A stretch of DNA of 64,000 nt from Rhizobium oryzihabitans (GCF_010669145.1 NZ_CP048632.1:2304001-2368000), one strand, 5' to 3'; positions 1 to 10,278 are shown, counted from the first letter of the stretch. Notes: generated from the letters alone by a model not told the origin. Made by a program: numbers and translations.

Positions 1-313
1 CGATCTGCTGCATGCCGAGGGCAACGGCGCGCAGGCCCGAACCGCAGAGCTGATTGAGGCCGAAGGCGGTTGCTTCCTGAGGGATACCGGCCTTCATCGC
101 CGCCTGTCGTGCCGGGTTCTGCCCCTCACCTGCGGTGAGGACCTGTCCAAGGATGACTTCATCGATTTCACCTGCCGCAACACCGGCGCGTTCCAGCACC
201 GCGTTGATGACGGTTGCCCCAAGTTCATGGGCGGGCGTATTGGCGAAATGGCCATTAAAAGAACCGACGGCGGTGCGGGCGGCGCTGGCAATCACGATTG
301 AAGGCAGGGACAT
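1..313 (-). CDS. phaA: acetyl-CoA acetyltransferase (beta-ketothiolase), N-terminal part, cut by window edge
   Basis: Reading the minus strand from the ATG at 313 gives a thiolase N-terminus (MSLPSIVIASAARTAVGSF...) with the active-site region NQLCGSGLRAVALG near residues 86-99. That region carries the nucleophilic Cys of the Thiolase_N domain. About 104 codons are visible and the rest lies beyond base 1. A GAGGAG ribosome-binding site precedes the ATG. The enzyme condenses two acetyl-CoA to acetoacetyl-CoA, the first step of polyhydroxybutyrate synthesis. It is divergent from phaR, the usual rhizobial PHB arrangement. The family call is firm. The PHB role, rather than general thiolysis, is inferred from the neighbour. 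Confidence 0.9.
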   Translation of the reverse strand, partial: MSLPSIVIASAARTAVGSFNGHFANTPAHELGATVINAVLERAGVAAGEIDEVILGQVLTAGEGQNPARQAAMKAGIPQEATAFGLNQLCGSGLRAVALGMQQI

Positions 314-556
314 CTATTTTCTCCTCACAAGCGGGCGGAGACTGGCAAAGCTTTCAATGCAAGTCAAATGCCGAAAGTTGCTTTAAAAGATGTTGCTAAA
401 TCACGCTGGAATCTTGCGAAAAATTGCTGCGCAAAAAACAAACTGTTGCGATGCACAAAACATTTGTCAGAGGGCTTGTTTTGCGCATACACTTTGCAGC
501 GGGAAGAGCAATAACACCAAAAAACAAAAAAATACCATCATCGCGAGGAGGCGGGC

Positions 557-1132
557 ATGGCGAAACACGACGGCGAAACAATCATTAAAAAATATGCCAA
601 CCGGCGGCTCTACAATACCGGAACCAGCACCTATGTGACGCTCGACGATCTGGCGCAGATGGTCAAGCGCGGCGAGGATTTCAAGGTTCAGGACGCCAAG
701 TCCTCCGAAGACATTACCCATGCGGTGCTGACGCAGATCATCGTCGAGCAGGAGGCCAAAACCGGCAATACGCTGCTGCCCACGGCGTTTCTGCGGCAAT
801 TGATCTCCTATTATGGCGATCAGATGCAGATGGTCGTGCCGACCTTCCTCGAACATTCGATGAAGACCTTCTCCGATCAGCAGAGCCAGATGCAGGAACA
901 TATGGCCAAGGCCTTCGGCGATGGTTCGATCGCCCGCAATTTTCAGGCGCCATTGCAGATGATGGAAGAGCAGATCCGTCGTAATACGGAACTGTTCCGG
1001 CAGGCGATGCAGGACTTCACGCCTTTCGCAATGCCGCAGGCGCCCAAGGAAACCCGCAAGCCGAACGCATCCGAGATCGATGAGCTGAAGGCGCAGCTGC
1101 GCGCATTGCAGCAAAAACTCGACCAGCTCTGA
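557..1132 (+). CDS. phaR: polyhydroxyalkanoate synthesis repressor PhaR
   Basis: A 191-residue protein with the PHB/PHA accumulation regulator DNA-binding N-terminus (IIKKYANRRLYNTGTSTYV, residues ~9-27). A PHB_acc central region follows, ending in a probable coiled-coil C-terminus (EIDELKAQLRALQQKLDQL). PhaR-type proteins bind both DNA and PHB granules and repress phasin and PHB genes, tying carbon storage to granule load. AGGAGG lies just before the ATG at 557. The gene is divergent from the thiolase gene. The 243-base gap between them (314-556) is AT-richer and presumably holds both promoters; I could not assign -35/-10 boxes with confidence. Confidence 0.93.
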   Translation: MAKHDGETIIKKYANRRLYNTGTSTYVTLDDLAQMVKRGEDFKVQDAKSSEDITHAVLTQIIVEQEAKTGNTLLPTAFLRQLISYYGDQMQMVVPTFLEHSMKTFSDQQSQMQEHMAKAFGDGSIARNFQAPLQMMEEQIRRNTELFRQAMQDFTPFAMPQAPKETRKPNASEIDELKAQLRALQQKLDQL

Positions 1133-1227
1133 TGAAGGCCGTGGCATTCAGAAGCGGTGCGCTTCGCTTGCCTATATCCGCGATGCAGCTTCCAGCTTGC
1201 TGACCAAGGTGTTCAGACCTCTCCTCC

Positions 1228-1256
1228 GTCGTCCTCGGGTCAAGTCCGAGGATGAC
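1228..1256. repeat. imperfect inverted repeat downstream of phaR
   Basis: GTCGTCCTCGG and CCGAGGATGAC face each other across a short loop, with one arm mismatch. No T-run follows, so it is not an ordinary intrinsic terminator. Its form (GTC-TCC-CGG arms around a TCAAGT-type loop) is that of the small dispersed palindromes common between rhizobial genes. It lies in the 180-base gap between convergent phaR and the transporter gene. Confidence 0.55.
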
Positions 1257-1312
1257 ATCGAATATGCGGAGCGATTTGTCATCACTCGCGCGTCTTATAA
1301 GTTTGAGGTTCT

Positions 1313-2689
1313 TCAGTTTGCGGCCCGCTCCGGCACACGCAGCAACAGCAGAAATCCAGCCCCCAGGAACAGGATGAGCGTGGCCATGCCGATATGGGCG
1401 GAGCCGCTCATATAGGTTGCTATTGAAAAGGACAGTGTCGCCATGAAGCTGGTAGCGCGACCGGAGAGCGCATAGATGCCGAAATAACGGCCCGCTTCTG
1501 CCACTGTAATATTGCGGGCGAGATAAGACCGCGACGAGGCCTGGACGGGGCCGAAGGCAAGGCCGATCAATACGCCATAAAGCAGATAGGCCTTTTCCGC
1601 GCCGGTGGCGAATATGCCGCCATTGTCTGCAGTCGATAATTGAATCCAGCCGAACAGGGTCGAGCCCTTTTCCGTGGAGACGATGCCGAGTGTGGCCAGC
1701 AGCAGGAGCACCAGACTGATGAGGATGGTGATACGCGAACCGAGTTTCTGATCGACGCGTCCGGCCGCAAAGCAGCCTGCGATGGCGACGACATTGAGGA
1801 GAATGCCGAAGAGGCCGATTTCCATTGTCGCCCAGCCGAACATGCCGGCGGCGAAGGCTCCCCCCAGAATGAGCACACCATTGACGCCGTCCTGATACAG
1901 CATGCGGGCGATGAGAAACCGCAGCAACACAGGGCGATAGCGAAGCTCGCGCAGCGTTGTTCTGAGCTCTGAAAGGCCCGAGCGGATTGCCGCCGCGAAA
2001 GGCAGGCCCTTGTCTGCATCAGGGGTCAAGAGGAACATCGGTAAAATGAAGATGAGATACCAGAGTGCGGCAAGCGGGCCGGTTATTCTGGCATCCTCGC
2101 CAGTTGCCGGGTCGAGGCCGAAAAGCGGTTTGATACCGGCGATGGTCAGCCCTGTCTGCGGGTTGGCGGCCAGAAGCGTAACTACGGCGATCAACACCAC
2201 CATGCCGCCGAGATAACCCAGCCCCCAGGCAAGGTTGGAAATGCGTCCGACATTTTGCGGATTGGTGAGCCGCGGCATCATGGAATCGTTGAAGACGATC
2301 GAAAATTCCGCGGCGATGGAGGCGAGGATCATGCAGACGATCGGCAGGATGAGCGGTGAGCCCGGTGCTGCGAACCAAAGGAAAAATAGGCTGACGATCT
2401 TGATGACGGCAAAAAAAGCGATCCATGGCTTTCTTGCACCGGATTGGTCAGCGATGGAGCCGAGGATGGGGGAGAAGAGGGCGATGATGATTGAGGAGAC
2501 CGTCGCCATGTTGCTCCATGTCGCCTGCGCCGCAATCGGATCATCGGTGAGGCGGGCAACGAAATAGGGGCCGAAAACGAAAGTCGTAACAACTGTAAAG
2601 AAGGGCTGCGCCGCCCAGTCGAACATGACCCAACCCCAGATGCCGCGTTTCGCAACCACTGTTTCCGCATTCGGGGTGGGGACAGTCAT
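1313..2689 (-). CDS. MFS transporter, UMF1 (Atg22-like) type
   Basis: A 458-residue, highly hydrophobic protein with about 12 predicted membrane segments. The N-terminal GIWGWVMFDWAAQPFFTVV signature is typical of the UMF1/Atg22-like branch of the major facilitator superfamily. A second family-like stretch, FGPVQASSRSYLARN, lies in the C-terminal half. Members are inner-membrane permeases whose substrate is usually unknown, and I assign none. The ATG at 2689 places the first family motif at the usual distance from the N-terminus. It follows the glutamate dehydrogenase gene on the same strand by 109 bases, separated by a strong hairpin, so co-transcription is doubtful. Confidence 0.85.
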   Translation of the reverse strand: MTVPTPNAETVVAKRGIWGWVMFDWAAQPFFTVVTTFVFGPYFVARLTDDPIAAQATWSNMATVSSIIIALFSPILGSIADQSGARKPWIAFFAVIKIVSLFFLWFAAPGSPLILPIVCMILASIAAEFSIVFNDSMMPRLTNPQNVGRISNLAWGLGYLGGMVVLIAVVTLLAANPQTGLTIAGIKPLFGLDPATGEDARITGPLAALWYLIFILPMFLLTPDADKGLPFAAAIRSGLSELRTTLRELRYRPVLLRFLIARMLYQDGVNGVLILGGAFAAGMFGWATMEIGLFGILLNVVAIAGCFAAGRVDQKLGSRITILISLVLLLLATLGIVSTEKGSTLFGWIQLSTADNGGIFATGAEKAYLLYGVLIGLAFGPVQASSRSYLARNITVAEAGRYFGIYALSGRATSFMATLSFSIATYMSGSAHIGMATLILFLGAGFLLLLRVPERAAN

Positions 2690-2753
2690 TCATCGTCCTA
2701 TCGGATATCAGGGGAGGATAGAAGGTGGCATGCCGGCGCATCGTGGCATCTAT

Positions 2754-2787
2754 CGCCATCCGGGCCAAGAACCCGGATGGCGTTTTT
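2754..2787 (+). terminator. strong GC-rich hairpin between gdh and the MFS gene
   Basis: CGCCATCCGGG and CCCGGATGGCG form a perfect 11-bp stem with a 7-base loop, followed by TTTTT on the plus strand. Both flanking genes run on the minus strand, where the U-tract is missing. It may terminate antisense transcription, or simply end or stabilise the gdh transcript as a hairpin. Confidence 0.6.
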
Positions 2788-2798
2788 CGGATGGTCGA

Positions 2799-5700
2799 TC
2801 AGCGTGTCTGAACGATATCGCCAAGCAGTCCCGCTGCCACGGTCAGGCGAGCGAGGTTGGTATCACCGCTTTCACTGAGCGCGCCGAGTTCCGAGACGAT
2901 ACGGTTGACGCGTACACGGTCAGCCGCATACCAGGCCTGAACCGGATCCTTCTCCTTCGCATGTTCGGTAAGCGCCGAGATGACGATCCGGCGTCTCGAC
3001 AGGGCGATCTGGTCCTGGCTGCGCAGGAGAGCCAGACTCTCATAATGATCGGCCGGTGTGATGCGCTGGCTGGCGTCCAGCAGACGCGCGACACGGAAGG
3101 TAGAGGAGACGGTGGCGTAGCTTTCGGCGGCGCGGGCGAGCGTGGTGCCTGCACTTTCGGCGATGCGCATGATCTCCGGCACGTAGACGAGCAGGGAAAG
3201 CGTATCCAGTTCCTCCAGAAGACCGGCAGGAACACCGTCAATTTCCGTGACGCCAAGCTCGCGGCGATATTTCGCCGCCGCCGGCGACAGCGTCTTGATC
3301 GCGGTTTTCAGACGTTCGATCTCGGTCGCCATGTCTCCCGTCGCAGCACCTGCGCTTCCGGTTTGCAGATAGAGCCTGCTTGCGTCCGAGAAGATGCGGG
3401 TGATCGTGGCATAAAGCCCGTTCTGGACTTCTCCACCGATCTTTCCGTCAAGCGCATCGACCTCGCTCCACAGACGCTTGAGACCGAAACCATCCTCGAC
3501 GATCACCGCCGCCTTGACGACATCGGCCGACAGGAGGCCGCTCGCATCCGCGAGTTTCTGCACAAAGCCCGGGCCGCCGCGGTTGACCACGGCATTGGCG
3601 AGTGCCGTTGCCACGATTTCGCGGTGCAGGCGATGCGCCTTGATATCGTCCGCATAGTTCTTCTGCATCTTGGCCGGGAAGTAATCGGCAAGAAGATGCT
3701 GGAGATAGGGTTCATCGGGAAGCGGGCTTGCCACCAATGCGTCAAACAGGGTCAGCTTGGCATAGGACAGAAGCACGCCGATTTCCGGCCGGGTCAGCGG
3801 CTTGCCGGTGGCGTATCTTTCGCTGAGTTCGGCATTGCTCGGCAGGGTTTCGACCTTGCGGTTCAGTTGCCCGGTTGCCTCCAGCGCGCTCATCAGGCGG
3901 CCGAGTTCCTCGCGGTTTGCAAGCCCAAGCCGTTCCGTGAGCGAGATCGCCAGCGATTGCAGGTAGTTGTTGCGCAGCACCAGCTGCGCCACTTCCGGCG
4001 TCATGGAGGCGAGAAGCTGGTTGCGCTTCGGCATCGTCAGGCGACCGCTGTTGACGGCGGAGGCGAGCGCGATCTTGATATTGACCTCGACGTCGGAGGA
4101 GTTCACGCCGGCCGAGTTGTCGATGGCGTCGGAATTGCAACGTCCACCCGCCAGCGCATAGGCGATGCGGCCCTTCTGGGTGATGCCCAGATTGGCGCCT
4201 TCGCCGATGACCTTGGCGCGTAGCTCCGTGGCGTTGACGCGGATGGGGTCGTTCGCCCTGTCACCCACCTCGGCATTGGTTTCCACCGCCGCCTTGATGT
4301 AGGTGCCGATGCCGCCGAACCACAGAAGATCGGTCGGCGCCTTCAAAATGGCGGTCATGATCTCGAAGGGCGTGGCGACGGATTTGTCGATGCCGATGGC
4401 AGCGACGGCTTCCGGTGTCAGCGTCACCGATTTTTCGGAACGCGAGATGATCATCGCGCCACCGGAAAGCGTCGAGCGGTCGTAATCCTGCCAGCTGGAA
4501 CGCGGCAGTTCGAAAAGCCGCTTGCGCTCGGCAAAGGATTTGTCGGTATGGGGATCCGGATCGATGAAGATGTCGCGGTGATCGAAGGCGGCAATCAGCC
4601 TGATCTTTTCCGACAGCAGCATGCCGTTGCCGAAAACGTCGCCGGACATGTCGCCCACACCCGCCACCGTGAAGGGCGTGGTCTGGATGTCGGTATTCAT
4701 TTCGCGGAAATGACGTTTTACCGTTTCCCAGGCACCGCGTGCGGTAATGCCCATCTTCTTGTGGTCGTAACCGGCGGAACCGCCCGATGCGAAGGCATCG
4801 TCCAGCCAGAAGCCGGCGTCGTGGGCAAGGCCGTTTGCCGTATCGGAGAAGGTTGCCGTTCCCTTGTCGGCAGCGACGACGAAATAGGGGTCGTCACCAT
4901 CCAGCCGCAGCGTATCGGCCGGCGGCACGATGGCGTCATCGACGATATTGTCGGTGATGGAAAGGAGGGTCCGGATATAGGTCTTGTAGGCTTCGCGGCC
5001 GGCATTGAAGACTTCGTCGCGGGAGCCGCCAACAGGCAGGTTCTTCGGGAAGAAGCCGCCCTTGGCGCCGACCGGTACGATCACCGCGTTCTTGACCTGC
5101 TGCGCCTTAACGAGACCGAGCACTTCGGTGCGGTAATCCTGGCCGCGATCCGACCAGCGCAGACCGCCGCGCGCGACCTTGCCGAAGCGAAGGTGGACGC
5201 CTTCGACCTCGGTTCCATAAACGAAGATTTCACGGAAGGGGCGCGGATCCGGCAGGCCGTCCAGATGTTTGGGATCGAACTTGAACGCCAACAGGTCACG
5301 CGGCGTGCCGTCGGCATTTTTCTGGAAGTAGTTGGTGCGAAGCGTTGCGTCGATGGCGTTGACGTAGCGCCTGAGCGTGCGGTCCTCATCGAGATTGGGC
5401 ACGCCGCTCAATGCAGATTCGATGGCCTTGTGTATTTCAGCGAGTTTCTTCAGCCGTTTCTTCTCTTCGATGGACGGATCGAAGCCCGCCTTGAACAGCG
5501 CGAAAATGTTCCGGGAAATGGCCGGATATTTGAAGAGTGTTTCGGAAATATGCTCCTGCGAATAGACAATGCCGGTCTGGCGCAGATAGCGGGCATAAGC
5601 GCGCAGCACGGAGACTTCACGCACGGTGAGGCCGCAGGCGAGGATCAGCCGGTTGAAGTTGTCATTATCGACCTTGCCCGAGAAGGCGGCGAGGAAGGCC

Positions 5701-7558
5701 TCTTCCAGTTTCGGCCCGTAATGTGGCAGATCAAGCGTCGTGCCGGCCGCGACGGATAGTTCCATGTCATGCAGCACGATATCGCGCTTTTCGCCATCCG
5801 AAACGACGCCGATGTCGAAGGTGCGCTCGCTGATGACGTTGAAGCCGAGATTTTCGAGCAGGGGCACGCGGCGCGAGAGCGGCAGGTGCCCGTCGCGATG
5901 GAATATCTTCAGCGAAAGTGTCTCGGCCGACTGGCCTTCCTGCTGGTAGAATTCAATGCGGACAGGCTCGCCTTTGACGGCGGCCAGAATATCCGTCATG
6001 TCGCCGATCGCCTCTTCCGGCGTGAAGGCTTCCTGATAGGCCTGATCCACATCCAGCACGGGCGCACCCGGTTCGGAAAGCGCGATGAAGTGGTCTATCC
6101 AGCGCGCCGCTATATCGCTGACGGCATCTTCCAGCCTGTCCTGCGCAATGCGCGGTGTCTTGCCTTCCGTGCGGCCGACGATGAAGTGAACGCGGGCGAC
6201 CGCGCCTTCGGGAAGGCGGGATAATAGGCGGAAATATGCCCGTCATAGACCTTGCTCAGATAGTCGCCGATCTTCTCGCGCACATAGGAATTGTATTCCT
6301 CGCGCGGCACGAAGATGATGGCGGAAACGAAGCGGTCGAAACGGTCGATGCGGGCGAGGACGCGGACGCGCGGGCGGTCGCTCAGTTCCATGATCTGCTC
6401 GATGAAGCGGATCAGCAGATCCGTCTCGATCTGGAAGAGATCGTCACGGGGATAGGCTTCCAGCGTGTTCTGCAGGATGCGGCCGGAGTGGCTGTTCGGA
6501 TCAAAACCGAAATGCCGCTCGACATCCGCGACCTTGGCGCGCAGCAGCGGTATCTGCTTGACCGAACGCGTATAGGCGGTGGCGGTGAACAGGCCGACGA
6601 TACGCAATTCACCGATGACATTGCCGTCCTCGTCGAAGCGCTTGATGCCGATATAGTCCATGTAAGCGCGGCGATGCACGATGGACTTCACATTCGCCTT
6701 GGTGACGATGAGGAAATCGGGGCCATCGAGGAAGGCAAGGATTTCAGGGGTCGTCGTCACTGCGTTCTTGCCAAGGCGCAGGACGCGCACATCCGGATCG
6801 CTCAAGCTGCCGAGGCCGACGCCGTCACCGCGTTCGATCTTCGCGTTCTTTCCCTTGCCGGAATAGGTGTAGTCGCGCATGCCGAGGAAGGTGAAATTGT
6901 CGTTGCGAAGCCAGTTGAGAAACTCGACGGCTTCCGCACGCTCGGTCTTGCGCCGCGAGGAGCCGCGCTTCGACAGTTCGTCGAGCGCCTCGTCGAGCTT
7001 CGCCAGCATCGGCCGCCAGTCGCGGTAGGCGGACTGGACCTGCGTCAGCACGAAGCGCAACCTGTCTTCCAGCGCTGTTGCCGCCTGCATCGTCAAGGGC
7101 GCGATGTGCAACTGAATGAGACTGATATTTTCGGAGGGCTCGTCATCGGGCTCTGCAAGGCGATAACCCGCCTGCGCCTTTTCGTCGCGCACCAGAATGG
7201 GGTGAACCGCAAGATAAAGGCCGCGATAGCTGCTTGTGACCTCCCCCATGACGGAATCGTAGAGGAAGGGCATGTTGCGGCCGATAATGGTCAGCACCGT
7301 TACCGGAATTTCCCGGGGGGTGACGCCTTCGACCTGGGCAATGCTGATGAGGGGCGCATCTCCGGTCCAGCGCGAAAGCGCCTCGAAACTGTGGGCAGCG
7401 CTGGCGGCCAGCATTTCTGCGGAATAATATTCTATGTCGTCCGCGCTTGCTCTTCCATAAAGAATACCCGGATCAAGAAATGGCGCATTTTCGGCAATTG
7501 CTTGCTGGCGTGCTTTTTCGATCTGTTTTTCGCGTTTTGGATTATTTCTGTAGCCCAT
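2799..7558 (-). CDS. gdhB: NAD-specific glutamate dehydrogenase, large (~180 kDa) type, interrupted by a one-base frameshift
   Basis: Reading from the ATG at 7558 (good GGAGGA site) gives the N-terminal third of the large NAD-GDH family. The frame then breaks at 6210-6212. The other frame continues without loss of homology-like sequence to the stop at 2799. Restoring one base (codons Phe-Pro-Glu-Gly-Ala) gives about 1586 residues, normal for this family. The catalytic part shows KAQQVKNAVIVPVGAKGG, GVGDMSGDVFGNGML and GEGANLGITQKGRIAYALAG. The enzyme oxidises glutamate to 2-oxoglutarate and ammonia with NAD+ in the cytoplasm and feeds the TCA cycle. Apart from the single break nothing is lost, so a sequencing error or a very recent mutation is likely. 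Confidence 0.92.
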
Positions 7559-8099
7559 TTGACGTGGATTCCTCCAAAAATCACACTTTAATGTAAAAAA
7601 GCACCGACAATTTGCGGATTTTGCCTTTTCATTCGAATCGGATACTGGCGTGTAATTACGAAGAGTTTAAGAGGCTTTCGTGTTTCTTCAGTCGGGATAT
7701 GAAATTTTTTTGCTCTTTGTGCCGTGAAAGCCTGTCACGAAGCATTTGACAGTATTTCGGCAGACAATTTATAGGTGGTTCTTTGGCCGCCATGTGATGT
7801 TGCGGCCACGGTCGAAGCAAATTATTGATTTGTGCCTATTTTTGTGGTACACCAACGACACTGATCCACAGCGTGGCATTTGTGTGCCCAAAAACACCAC
7901 GAAAGCAACACCTCTTTTGCACGCGGTTTCCGTGACATATCGAGCGTTTACGTTATCGAACCCCGCAATGCGGGAAGGTGTGTTTTTGCGTGCACGGCTG
8001 GACCAGTGCGGAGTCACCTGACGGTTCCCCCGTCTCATCAGGGCCTGACCGACCCAACCCCGGCACCTCCGGGTATGTAACAGGGAGTTTTTAGAACGA
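7559..8099. other. 541-base intergenic region between divergent gdh and carD
   Basis: This is an AT-richer stretch that must hold the outward promoters of the glutamate dehydrogenase gene (minus) and carD (plus). Short open frames inside it show no recognisable protein features. A GC-rich stretch at about 8020-8080, with a small CCGG-CACCT-CCGG hairpin, looks like part of the carD leader. I saw no tRNA, riboswitch or repeat that I could defend. Confidence 0.4.
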
Positions 8100-8669
8100 A
8101 TGACGACCCAGCAGAAGAAATCTCCAGCACATCACGGTTTCAAGACCGGTGAAGCGATTGTGTATCCCGCTCATGGTGTCGGTACCATTTCTGCCATCGA
8201 GGAACAAGAAGTCGCCGGCATGAAGCTTGAGCTTTTTGTCATCGATTTCGAAAAAGACAAGATGCGTCTTAAAGTTCCCGTCGCAAAAGCCGTGAGCATC
8301 GGCATGCGCAAGCTTTCCGAAGGCGATTTTGTCGAGCGGGCGCTGAAAGTGGTGCAGGGCAAGGCGCGTGTGAAGCGTACCATGTGGTCGCGCCGCGCCC
8401 AGGAATATGATGCGAAAATCAATTCCGGCGATCTTATCGCGATTGCGGAAGTTGTGCGCGATCTTTACCGTGCGGAAAATCAGCCGGAGCAGTCCTATTC
8501 CGAGCGTCAGCTTTATGAGGCTGCTCTCGATCGCATGGCGCGTGAAATTGCCGCCGTCAACAAGATGTCTGAAACCGAGGCTGTTCGCCTGGTGGAAGTC
8601 AACCTTGCCAAGGGTCCGAAGCGCGGCAAGGCCGTCGAAGAGGACGATTCTCAGGAAGAAGCCGCGTAA
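8100..8669 (+). CDS. carD: CarD/CdnL-family RNA polymerase-binding transcription regulator
   Basis: A 189-residue protein whose N-terminal half is the Tudor-like RNA-polymerase-interacting domain (FKTGEAIVYPAHGVGTI at ~19-35, followed by beta strands FVIDFEKDKMRLKVPV). The C-terminal half is helical and basic, with KARVKRTMWSRRAQEYD. The tail is acidic. CarD/CdnL proteins bind the RNAP beta subunit and stabilise open complexes at housekeeping promoters, notably rRNA genes. A CAGGGAG sequence sits upstream of the ATG at 8100. The gene stands alone, with a long upstream region and its own strong terminator. Family and length fit; target promoters are not deducible here. Confidence 0.93.
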   Translation: MTTQQKKSPAHHGFKTGEAIVYPAHGVGTISAIEEQEVAGMKLELFVIDFEKDKMRLKVPVAKAVSIGMRKLSEGDFVERALKVVQGKARVKRTMWSRRAQEYDAKINSGDLIAIAEVVRDLYRAENQPEQSYSERQLYEAALDRMAREIAAVNKMSETEAVRLVEVNLAKGPKRGKAVEEDDSQEEAA

Positions 8670-8690
8670 TCACCGGCTTTCTCCTTTTTT

Positions 8691-8722
8691 AAAAAAACCC
8701 GCCAAGAATGGCGGGTTTTTTT
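8691..8722. terminator. bidirectional intrinsic terminator between convergent carD and the L,D-transpeptidase gene
   Basis: A7 then CCCGCC, loop AAGAAT, GGCGGG then T7. The perfect stem has A/T runs on both sides, so it can end both convergent transcripts (carD stop at 8669, facing stop at 8732). Confidence 0.9.
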
Positions 8723-8731
8723 GTGCCTCAT

Positions 8732-9280
8732 CTACAGGATGCGAATTTTCGTACCCTTGCGCATATGGGGCAGAATACGTTTCATGTCGCGGGGGTGGAG
8801 AGCAACGCAGCCGGCGGTCGGCTCGTATCCCGGGCGGATCATATGCATGAAGATTGCCGAACCGCGGTTTCGACTTCTCGATGTGATGTTCCAATCGAGC
8901 ACCAAGCAGACGTCATAAAGGCCGTCCTTTCGCATCATCTCCTCGTGGCTCTGCGTGAAAGGTGCCTTGACCAGCCTGTTGTAATTGGCGCTGCGGGGTT
9001 CGTCGCACCACAGCATGGATTGCCGCGTCGGTTGCATCGGCAATGCCGTGGGGATAGCGGGGTTACGGTCGCCGCGATAAAATCCGTGCAGCAGGCGGGT
9101 GAGGGAAATGGGTGACTTTCCGTCTCCCTCGCGTTTCAGCACGGTGCGGCCATTGCGCCCGATTGCGGCGGGAAAGGTGAGATGCCCGAGCTGGACGATG
9201 GCCCGGCTTATTTTCAAGGGCGCCGGCCGAACAATGAGCGTCGATGCGCGTTTATGTTGCTTTACGGGCTGTCTGCTCAT
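8732..9280 (-). CDS. L,D-transpeptidase (YkuD-domain) family protein
   Basis: About 182 residues. The C-terminal part holds a YkuD-type catalytic motif: FMHMIRPGYEPTAGCVALHP, with the His and the nucleophilic Cys of the H-x(n)-[S/T]-x-GC pattern. N-terminal strands (HLTFPAAIGRNGRTVLKREGDGKSP) match the YafK/ErfK-like branch that starts with the peptide-mimicking sheet. Such enzymes make 3-3 peptidoglycan cross-links or attach proteins to peptidoglycan in the periplasm, which is common in Rhizobiaceae. No convincing signal peptide is visible in the first 30 residues, so localisation is uncertain. ATG at 9280 is chosen over an in-frame GTG at 9289; neither has a strong ribosome-binding site. 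Confidence 0.82.
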   Translation of the reverse strand: MSRQPVKQHKRASTLIVRPAPLKISRAIVQLGHLTFPAAIGRNGRTVLKREGDGKSPISLTRLLHGFYRGDRNPAIPTALPMQPTRQSMLWCDEPRSANYNRLVKAPFTQSHEEMMRKDGLYDVCLVLDWNITSRSRNRGSAIFMHMIRPGYEPTAGCVALHPRDMKRILPHMRKGTKIRIL

Positions 9281-9392
9281 GTTTTTCACGAGATTTTGCT
9301 TTGCAGGTTATCTAACGTGAAGTCATAGCACTTCGTAATATCATGGCAATGGGTTGACCTTTTATCGGCAAACCGCTGAATTGGCTGACAAT

Positions 9393-9500
9393 TAGAGCAC
9401 CTTGCCGCCTTTTGGAGGCACTGGAATGCTCTAACTCTTTTAAACTACGCATTGTGCTTTCCGAAAATCGAACGCGATTTTTGGGTCGATGCGCTAAAGT
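9393..9500. repeat. diverged copy of a dispersed intergenic repeat
   Basis: TAGAGCA and TGCTCTA arms (9393 and 9427) are followed by a tract. Read on the minus strand this tract runs GCGCAT...AAAATCG...CGATTTTCGGAAA...ATGCG...TTAGAGC. It matches the order of motifs in the clearer copies near 11.7 kb and 15.5 kb, but with more substitutions. It lies upstream of the response regulator gene and could carry part of that gene's leader. Confidence 0.45.
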
Positions 9501-9520
9501 AAGAAAGGCTGAGAATCCGA

Positions 9521-10203
9521 ATGACGGCTCGCACTATCCTTCTGGTGGACGACGACGACGATCTTCGGGAGACGCTGACCGAGCAACTGTCTCCTTATGA
9601 GGAATTCTCGCTTCTGAGCGGCGCAAACGCCGCCCAGGCAATGCAGACCGCAAAGACCGCCCAGGTCGATCTTCTGATCATGGATGTCGGCCTTCCGGAC
9701 ATGGATGGTCGTGAAGCGGTAAAGCTTTTGCGAAAGGGTGGCTTCAAGGCACCGATCATCATGCTGACGGGCATGATACCGATTCCGATACGATCCTCGG
9801 GCTTGAAGCCGGCGCGAATGACTATGTGACGAAGCCTTTCCGTTTTGCCGTGCTTCTGGCGCGCATCCGGGCGCAGCTGCGTCAATACGAACAGAGTGAG
9901 GATGCGGTTTTCACCGTCGGCCCCTATCAGTTCAAACCCAGCCAGAAGCTGCTGACGACGGAAGACGGCAAGAAAATCCGTCTGACGGAAAAGGAAGCGG
10001 CGATCATCCGTTACCTCTATCGCGCCGGCAGTGCCGTGGTGACGCGTGATGTCCTGCTGGAGGAGGTGTGGGGTTACAATTCCGGTGTGACGACGCACAC
10101 GCTTGAAACCCACGTATATCGTCTGCGCCAGAAGATCGAGCGTGACCCTTCCAATGCTGAAATTCTGGTGACCGAGAATGGCGGCTACAAGATCGTTCCC
10201 TGA
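9521..10203 (+). CDS. cenR: OmpR/PhoB-type response regulator, CenR/OtpR-like, interrupted by a one-base frameshift
   Basis: The first frame gives a receiver domain with acidic pocket LLVDDDDDL and phospho-acceptor Asp55 in LLIMDVGLPDMDG. After MLTG, at 9769-9772, the frame slips. The second frame resumes exactly with the beta5 lysine motif NDYVTKPF and a winged-helix DNA-binding domain (ending in a VYRLRQKIE-type recognition helix and ENGGYKIVP). Adding one base yields about 227 residues, normal for the family. Sequence style, and the next gene coding for a cyclic-nucleotide-binding protein, match Brucella OtpR/CenR, an envelope and division regulator. That name is from memory of the family, so moderate confidence. 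The gene is expected to be important, making a true null surprising. Confidence 0.8.
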
Positions 10204-10250
10204 AGCGGGATAGTCCTGTCGCTTGGCATTCATCCGTGTTCTAAAGCTGG

Positions 10251-10278
10251 CGCCGTGCGTTTGAGAAAGCGCACGGCG
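10251..10278. repeat. hairpin after the CenR-like gene
   Basis: CGCCGTGCG and CGCACGGCG are perfect 9-bp arms around a 10-base loop, 47 bases after the stop codon. No T-run follows. It may be a transcript end or processing hairpin. It also partly separates the regulator gene from the cyclic-nucleotide-binding gene. Confidence 0.6.

Noticed and set aside
2625..5759. Two long plus-strand open frames opposite the glutamate dehydrogenase gene
   Set aside because: Shadow frames; the minus-strand catalytic motifs are clear.
9826..10203. Treating the DNA-binding half of the CenR-like regulator as a separate small gene
   Set aside because: The two halves join exactly with one base added, including the YVTKPF motif, so one broken gene is the better reading.
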